This document shows, in pieces, positions 5,903-8,990 of a stretch of 8,990 nucleotides of DNA. Positions within the stretch are counted from its first letter, which is position 1; the number at the start of each line of letters is the position of its first letter. Source of the DNA: an uncultured Flavobacteriales bacterium (GTDB lineage: Bacteria > Bacteroidota > Bacteroidia > Flavobacteriales_D > Sanyastnellaceae). The notes under the pieces were generated by a model. The model worked only from the letters and a program-made list of their open reading frames with translations, had not been told where the DNA came from and made no database searches. A program made the translations under genes and the position numbers. The stretch lies in contig CALJKR010000054.1 in the NCBI GenBank assembly GCA_937974555.1, positions 1 to 8,990 of the forward strand, read 5' to 3'.

Positions 5903-6462
5903 GATAAAAATTTACCCACCACCTGTTCTGCTTCTTTCAGGGCCACTTCCAATTTCTCATTGAGTAATTGAATATCAAACTTGGGTGCGTATTTCATTTC
6001 CGATCCAGCCTTGGCAATGCGCATGGCAATTTTCTCAGGACTTTCAGTGCTTCTGTTTCTCAATCTGAAGTTGAGCGCTTCGATACTTGGGGGTTGTACA
6101 AATATGGCCAATGCTTGATCGCCAAAGATTTTTTTGAGATTCATGCCTCCTTGAACATCCACATCAAAAATAACATTTTTCCCTTGTGACCAAAGCCTTT
6201 CAATCTCCGCTTTGAGCGTGCCATAATATTGGTCTTTGTACACCTCTTCCCATTCCAAAAACTCACCGGCTTTGGCTTTGGCAAGGAAATCTTTGGGAGA
6301 AAAAAAGTAATAGTCTTGGCCTTCTATTTCCGTTCCTCTTAACGGTCTACTCGTTGCAGAAACAGAAAAAGCCAGATGGAGGTGATCCAATGTCATCAAA
6401 TGGCGAACGATGGTTGTTTTACCAGCGCCACTGGGTGCGGAAAAAATAATTGCTTTGCCCAT
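5899..6462 (-). CDS. gmk: Guanylate kinase
   Basis: Gmk phosphorylates GMP to GDP using ATP, needed for GTP, RNA, DNA and (p)ppGpp supply. The 187-residue protein has the P-loop APSGAGKTT (9-17). The GMP-binding part has SATSRPLRGTEIEGQDYYF (Ser35, Arg39, Arg42), followed by FLEWEEVYKDQYYGT (Glu70, Tyr80) and VIFDVDVQGG (Asp101). The lid region RLRNRSTES and the C-terminal NEKLEVALKEAEQVV are also standard. It lies 18 bp after yicC and overlaps nadD by four bases. The yicC/yloC-gmk pairing is found across many bacteria, which supports cotranscription here. Confidence 0.97.
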   Translation of the reverse strand: MGKAIIFSAPSGAGKTTIVRHLMTLDHLHLAFSVSATSRPLRGTEIEGQDYYFFSPKDFLAKAKAGEFLEWEEVYKDQYYGTLKAEIERLWSQGKNVIFDVDVQGGMNLKKIFGDQALAIFVQPPSIEALNFRLRNRSTESPEKIAMRIAKAGSEMKYAPKFDIQLLNEKLEVALKEAEQVVGKFLS

Positions 6463-6480
6463 ATTTAAAAATACAAAAAA

Positions 6481-7359
6481 TTAAAGAACATTGTTGATCT
6501 GCTCTTTGATTTTTTCCAATTCATCTTTCATCATGACCACAATTCTTTGAATATCTGCGTCATTGGCTTTGCTTCCTATGGTGTTGATTTCTCTTCCCAT
6601 TTCTTGGGCGATGAACCCCAACTTTTTTCCTTGCCCTTCACCGAGCAATTCTTCTTCAAAGTGTTGGCAATTGGCCAAAAGGCGGGCGTATTCCTCTGAA
6701 ATGTCCAATCTTTCCAAATAATAAATGAGCTCTTGTTCAAAGCGATTGGGATCAATTTTATCAATGGGAACCAATTCTTCCAGCGAAGATTTTAGGCGTT
6801 GTCTGACGTTGGCATCTCTGGTTTTGAGGGGTTGTTCCAAGGCGTCTCTGCCCTGCAAAATACCATCCATCCTCAATTTTAGGTCGTTCCAAAGGGTATT
6901 GCCTTCGGCTCTTCTGTATTGATCTAAATTTTTAAGTGCCTCTTGAAGAAGAGCGGTTACTTCATGAAGCGCTCCTTCCTCTAGCTGCGTTTCTTCCGCC
7001 TTCATTACTTCAGGCATCCGGAGAATGGCACTGAGCAATTCCGATTGGGGAATATCATTTTCGGATGTGAAGTTTTTTAGCACATCGGCATATTGTTTCA
7101 TCAAGGTCAGGTTGATGGCGGGTCCGGCTGATTGCTTCATGTTTTCGGCATGAATAAAAATGTCCACTTTCCCTCTCACTACAGATTCAGCCGTCATACT
7201 GCGGTACTGCATTTCTTTGTCACGTAGGAAATAGGGGATGCGCGCATTCAAGTCCAGTTGCTTACTGTTTAGACTTCGCACTTCGACTGTAAATTTTAAA
7301 TCAGCAATGATCGCTTCGGCCTTGCCGTAGCCGGTCATGGATTTTAGATTTTTATTCAT
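6481..7359 (-). CDS. yicC: YicC/YloC family endoribonuclease
   Basis: The 292-residue protein starts MNKNLKSMTGYGKAEA; SMTGYGKAE is the family's N-terminal signature. It ends with the DUF1732 hallmark GQGKKLGFIAQEMGREINTIGSKANDADIQ and a charged C-terminal helix. Between these is a long helical segment with coiled-coil character (about 120-240). E. coli YicC has been shown to act as an endoribonuclease that affects small-RNA stability; for this homologue, RNA cleavage is inferred from family. An upstream extension of the frame to 7494 would run through the divergent promoter and into hemH, so I rejected it. A perfect -7 element (TATCTTTG) ends six bases before this ATG, which supports the start and suggests an almost leaderless mRNA. 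First gene of yicC-gmk-nadD. Confidence 0.94.
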   Translation of the reverse strand: MNKNLKSMTGYGKAEAIIADLKFTVEVRSLNSKQLDLNARIPYFLRDKEMQYRSMTAESVVRGKVDIFIHAENMKQSAGPAINLTLMKQYADVLKNFTSENDIPQSELLSAILRMPEVMKAEETQLEEGALHEVTALLQEALKNLDQYRRAEGNTLWNDLKLRMDGILQGRDALEQPLKTRDANVRQRLKSSLEELVPIDKIDPNRFEQELIYYLERLDISEEYARLLANCQHFEEELLGEGQGKKLGFIAQEMGREINTIGSKANDADIQRIVVMMKDELEKIKEQINNVL

Positions 7360-7364
7360 TGGTA

Positions 7365-7372
7365 CAAAGATA
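7365..7372 (-). promoter_or_regulatory. -7 promoter element for yicC-gmk-nadD
   Basis: TATCTTTG on the - strand matches TAnnTTTG exactly. Transcription would start within a few bases of the yicC ATG at 7359. I find no TTG-type -33 element at the usual distance upstream, which lowers confidence. Confidence 0.45.
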
Positions 7373-7376
7373 ATGG

Positions 7377-7406
7377 TTTGTGTTAGCGTTCTCTTTTGTT
7401 CCTTTG
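7377..7406 (+). promoter_or_regulatory. Candidate hemH promoter (TTTG-N18-TTCCTTTG)
   Basis: TTTG at 7377-7380 is followed after 18 bp by TTCCTTTG (7399-7406), one mismatch from TAnnTTTG. Spacing suits the Bacteroidota consensus. Start of transcription would fall close to the hemH ATG at 7411, giving a leaderless or nearly leaderless message. Confidence 0.4.
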
Positions 7407-7410
7407 CAGA

Positions 7411-8418
7411 ATGAAGAAAACAGCAGTCTTGTTGGTCAATTTGGGATCGCCAGATAACCCATATCCAGGTGCGGTCTATCGTTATTTGACTCAATTTTTA
7501 AATGATCCCAGGGTCATTGACATCAATGCGATTGGTCGTTCCATTTTGGTAAATGGGATCATTGTTCCTTTTAGACACCGCAAGTCATCGAAGATTTATC
7601 AAGAGTTGTGGACGGAGCAAGGTTCTCCATTGATTCATTTTGGCAAAACCAACCAGCAACAATTGCAGTCGCGATTTGATGAAAAGGAGACCAAAGTGTT
7701 TTTAGCGATGCGTTACCAAAATCCATCGTTGGAATCAGCATTGAAAGAAATTGAAGATTGGGGTCCTGAGCGAATGGTCATCATTCCCTTGTTTCCACAA
7801 TATGCTTCGGCTTCTACAGGAAGTGTCATTGAGAAGGTGATGAAGATTATGAGCAGTTGGTGGGCTTTCCCAGAGATCAAAATTGTATCACAGTTCCATG
7901 ACCATCCATTATTCTTAAAGGCATGGCATCACCGCGCGAGCGAATACAATTGGCAGGAATACGATCACGTATTGTTCAGTTATCATGGATTACCGGAACG
8001 CCAGGTGGACAAGGTATACAAGGACAACAAATGTCGCAACCACAGTTGTGAGCATGAGATCAATGATGAAAATAAATTGTGTTACAAAGCAACGTGTTAT
8101 GCTACCACGCGCAGTATTGTTTCCAGCATGGGAATCCCTGAAGGGCATTACACTGTAGGTTTTCAGAGTCGTCTAGGCAAAGGTTGGATTGAACCATTTT
8201 CCGATCATGTAATCGAAGATTTGGCCAAGAAAGGCGCCAAGAAGATCTTGGTGTTTTCTCCTGCTTTTGTCGCGGATTGCTTGGAAACCACCATTGAGAT
8301 TGGAGAAGAGTACCAAGAGTTGTTTGAGGAGCACGGTGGCGAGAAAGTGCAATTGGTACCCAGCCTCAATGATTCTGAGGCATGGGTCGATTGCTTGGAG
8401 GCGTTGGTTAGAGGATAG
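7411..8418 (+). CDS. hemH: Ferrochelatase
   Basis: HemH inserts Fe(II) into a porphyrin in the last stage of haem synthesis (protoporphyrin in the classical route, coproporphyrin in the alternative one; sequence reading cannot decide). The 335-residue protein begins KKTAVLLVNLGSPD, the family N-terminus. The catalytic histidine is His192 in FSYHGLPERQ and the matching acidic residue is Glu292 in FVADCLETTIEIG; FQSRLG (251-256) is also conserved. Cys208, 213, 224 and 229 lie in an insertion after the catalytic histidine that E. coli HemH lacks, and could hold an Fe-S cluster. I start at the ATG; a TTG 15 bases upstream would add five residues before the conserved start. The gene diverges from yicC, and the last base of its TAG is the first base of a 20-bp palindrome. 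Haem made here would serve, among others, SdhC. Confidence 0.96.
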   Translation: MKKTAVLLVNLGSPDNPYPGAVYRYLTQFLNDPRVIDINAIGRSILVNGIIVPFRHRKSSKIYQELWTEQGSPLIHFGKTNQQQLQSRFDEKETKVFLAMRYQNPSLESALKEIEDWGPERMVIIPLFPQYASASTGSVIEKVMKIMSSWWAFPEIKIVSQFHDHPLFLKAWHHRASEYNWQEYDHVLFSYHGLPERQVDKVYKDNKCRNHSCEHEINDENKLCYKATCYATTRSIVSSMGIPEGHYTVGFQSRLGKGWIEPFSDHVIEDLAKKGAKKILVFSPAFVADCLETTIEIGEEYQELFEEHGGEKVQLVPSLNDSEAWVDCLEALVRG

Positions 8419-8437
8419 GGCGAATCATGATTCGCCC
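8418..8437. repeat. Perfect 20-bp palindrome overlapping the hemH stop codon
   Basis: Identical over all 20 bp to the copy at 241-260 inside the T9SS gene, and the next seven bases differ at one position only. No T-run follows on the + strand, so it does not look like an intrinsic terminator by itself. Confidence 0.85.
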
Positions 8438-8453
8438 GTACTGCAGGTAAATA

Positions 8454-8482
8454 GCGAATAATTATTCGCCCTTTATTCGCCC
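8454..8482. repeat. Palindrome GCGAATAA/TTATTCGC plus an extra ATTCGCCC half-site
   Basis: The 16-bp palindrome at 8454-8469 is perfect; a further ATTCGCCCG half-site follows (8474-8482). Together with 8418-8437 it fills almost all of the 65-bp gap between the convergent hemH and glyS genes. On the - strand the stem is followed by TATTT, a weak T-run, so it may help to end glyS transcription. Confidence 0.6.
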
Positions 8483-8483
8483 G

Positions 8484-8990
8484 TTAAAAAAGCTGCCCCA
8501 TTCCCACCTTGCGGCTGATGATGCTGTGCAAGTCGCTGATGTTGACACGCTCTTGCTGCATGGTATCACGATCACGAATGGTGACTTTGTTGTCCACCAA
8601 AGTTTCGTTGTCGACTGTGATGCAATAAGGGGTTCCAATGGCGTCTTGTCTTCTGTAACGTCTTCCAACGGCATCCTTGTCGTCGTATTGTAAATTGAAA
8701 TCCAATTTCAAAAGATCAACAATCTCTTTGGCCTTTTCAGGTAGACCATCCTTTTTCACCAAAGGCAAAATCGCTACTTTAACCGGAGCCAAGGCGGGAT
8801 GAATGGACATCACCGTGCGCTCCGTTCCTTCTTCACCCTCTTTGCCTGGAATTTGTTCTACGCGATAAGCATTGCTCAATACTGCCAAGAACATGCGATC
8901 CAATCCAATGGAAGTTTCGATGACATAGGGCACAAAACTTTCGTTGGTTTCAGGATCGAAATAACGCAATTTTTTTCCGGAGAATTCCTC
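8484..8990 (-). CDS. glyS: Glycyl-tRNA synthetase (α2 type), C-terminal part, cut by the window edge
   Basis: The frame stays open to the right edge, so only the last 168 residues are present. The visible part starts EEFSGKKLRYFDPETNESFVPYVIETSIGLDR, which contains class II motif 3 (GLDR arginine binding ATP). A proline-rich SIHPALAPVKVAILPLVKK leads into the anticodon-binding α/β domain, ending with RRYRRQDAIGTPYCITVD and TIRDRDTMQQERV. This layout belongs to the single-chain homodimeric enzyme found in Bacteroidota, eukaryotes and archaea; the bacterial α2β2 enzyme (glyQ plus glyS) has unrelated architecture. It charges tRNA-Gly with glycine in the cytosol. Convergent with hemH. The symbol glyQS is also used for this type. 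Confidence 0.95.
   Translation of the reverse strand, partial: EEFSGKKLRYFDPETNESFVPYVIETSIGLDRMFLAVLSNAYRVEQIPGKEGEEGTERTVMSIHPALAPVKVAILPLVKKDGLPEKAKEIVDLLKLDFNLQYDDKDAVGRRYRRQDAIGTPYCITVDNETLVDNKVTIRDRDTMQQERVNISDLHSIISRKVGMGQLF

Noticed and set aside
6481..7494. Longer yicC start at 7494
   Set aside because: It would overlap the divergent hemH gene and both promoters, and the SMTGYGKAE signature sits at the normal position when starting at 7359.
8267..8461. Open frame ending past hemH that also contains ANHDSP
   Set aside because: It is hemH read in another frame; the shared peptide simply reflects the palindrome being translated in the same relative frame as at 241.

Overview
The window looks like chromosome from a Bacteroidota bacterium (probably the Flavobacteriales/Sphingobacteriales side; the genus cannot be told). 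The evidence is a type IX secretion (T9SS) C-terminal sorting domain at the left edge, a three-gene sdhC-sdhA-sdhB operon with one five-helix cytochrome b subunit, the gene order yicC-gmk-nadD, a ferrochelatase with a four-cysteine insertion, an α2-type glycyl-tRNA synthetase, and promoter elements of the TAnnTTTG type instead of a classical -10.

Layout, left to right. (1) 3-506, + strand: the end of a secreted T9SS cargo protein. (2) 504-1770: an accessory stretch made of two copies of a composite repeat module (504-701 and 1420-1702) on either side of a hicA-hicB toxin-antitoxin pair (812-1400) that has its own promoter and a likely operator. (3) 1771-5234, - strand: succinate dehydrogenase/fumarate reductase operon sdhC-sdhA-sdhB, closed by an intrinsic terminator built from a dispersed palindrome (1717-1746). 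(4) 5330-7359, - strand: yicC-gmk-nadD, tightly packed housekeeping genes (RNA turnover, GMP phosphorylation, NAD synthesis). (5) 7411-8418, + strand: hemH, divergent from yicC across only 51 bp that hold both promoters. (6) 8418-8482: a palindrome-rich gap between convergent hemH and glyS. (7) 8484-8990, - strand: the C-terminal part of glycyl-tRNA synthetase, cut by the window edge.

The core genes are ordinary and appear intact. SdhCAB carries FAD, three Fe-S clusters and haem b; NadD supports the cell's NAD supply and HemH makes haem, so the neighbourhood has a loose cofactor and respiration theme.

The unusual content is in the non-coding DNA. There are heptamer arrays (consensus TRATGGG) with strong G-quadruplex potential, each followed by an inverted degenerate array, a hairpin and an octamer (GATYYACC) array. 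A dispersed palindrome family (GGGCGAAT…ATTCGCCC) occurs inside a coding region, across a stop codon, inside an octamer array and as a transcription terminator. I see no CRISPR array, tRNA, rRNA or transposase gene.
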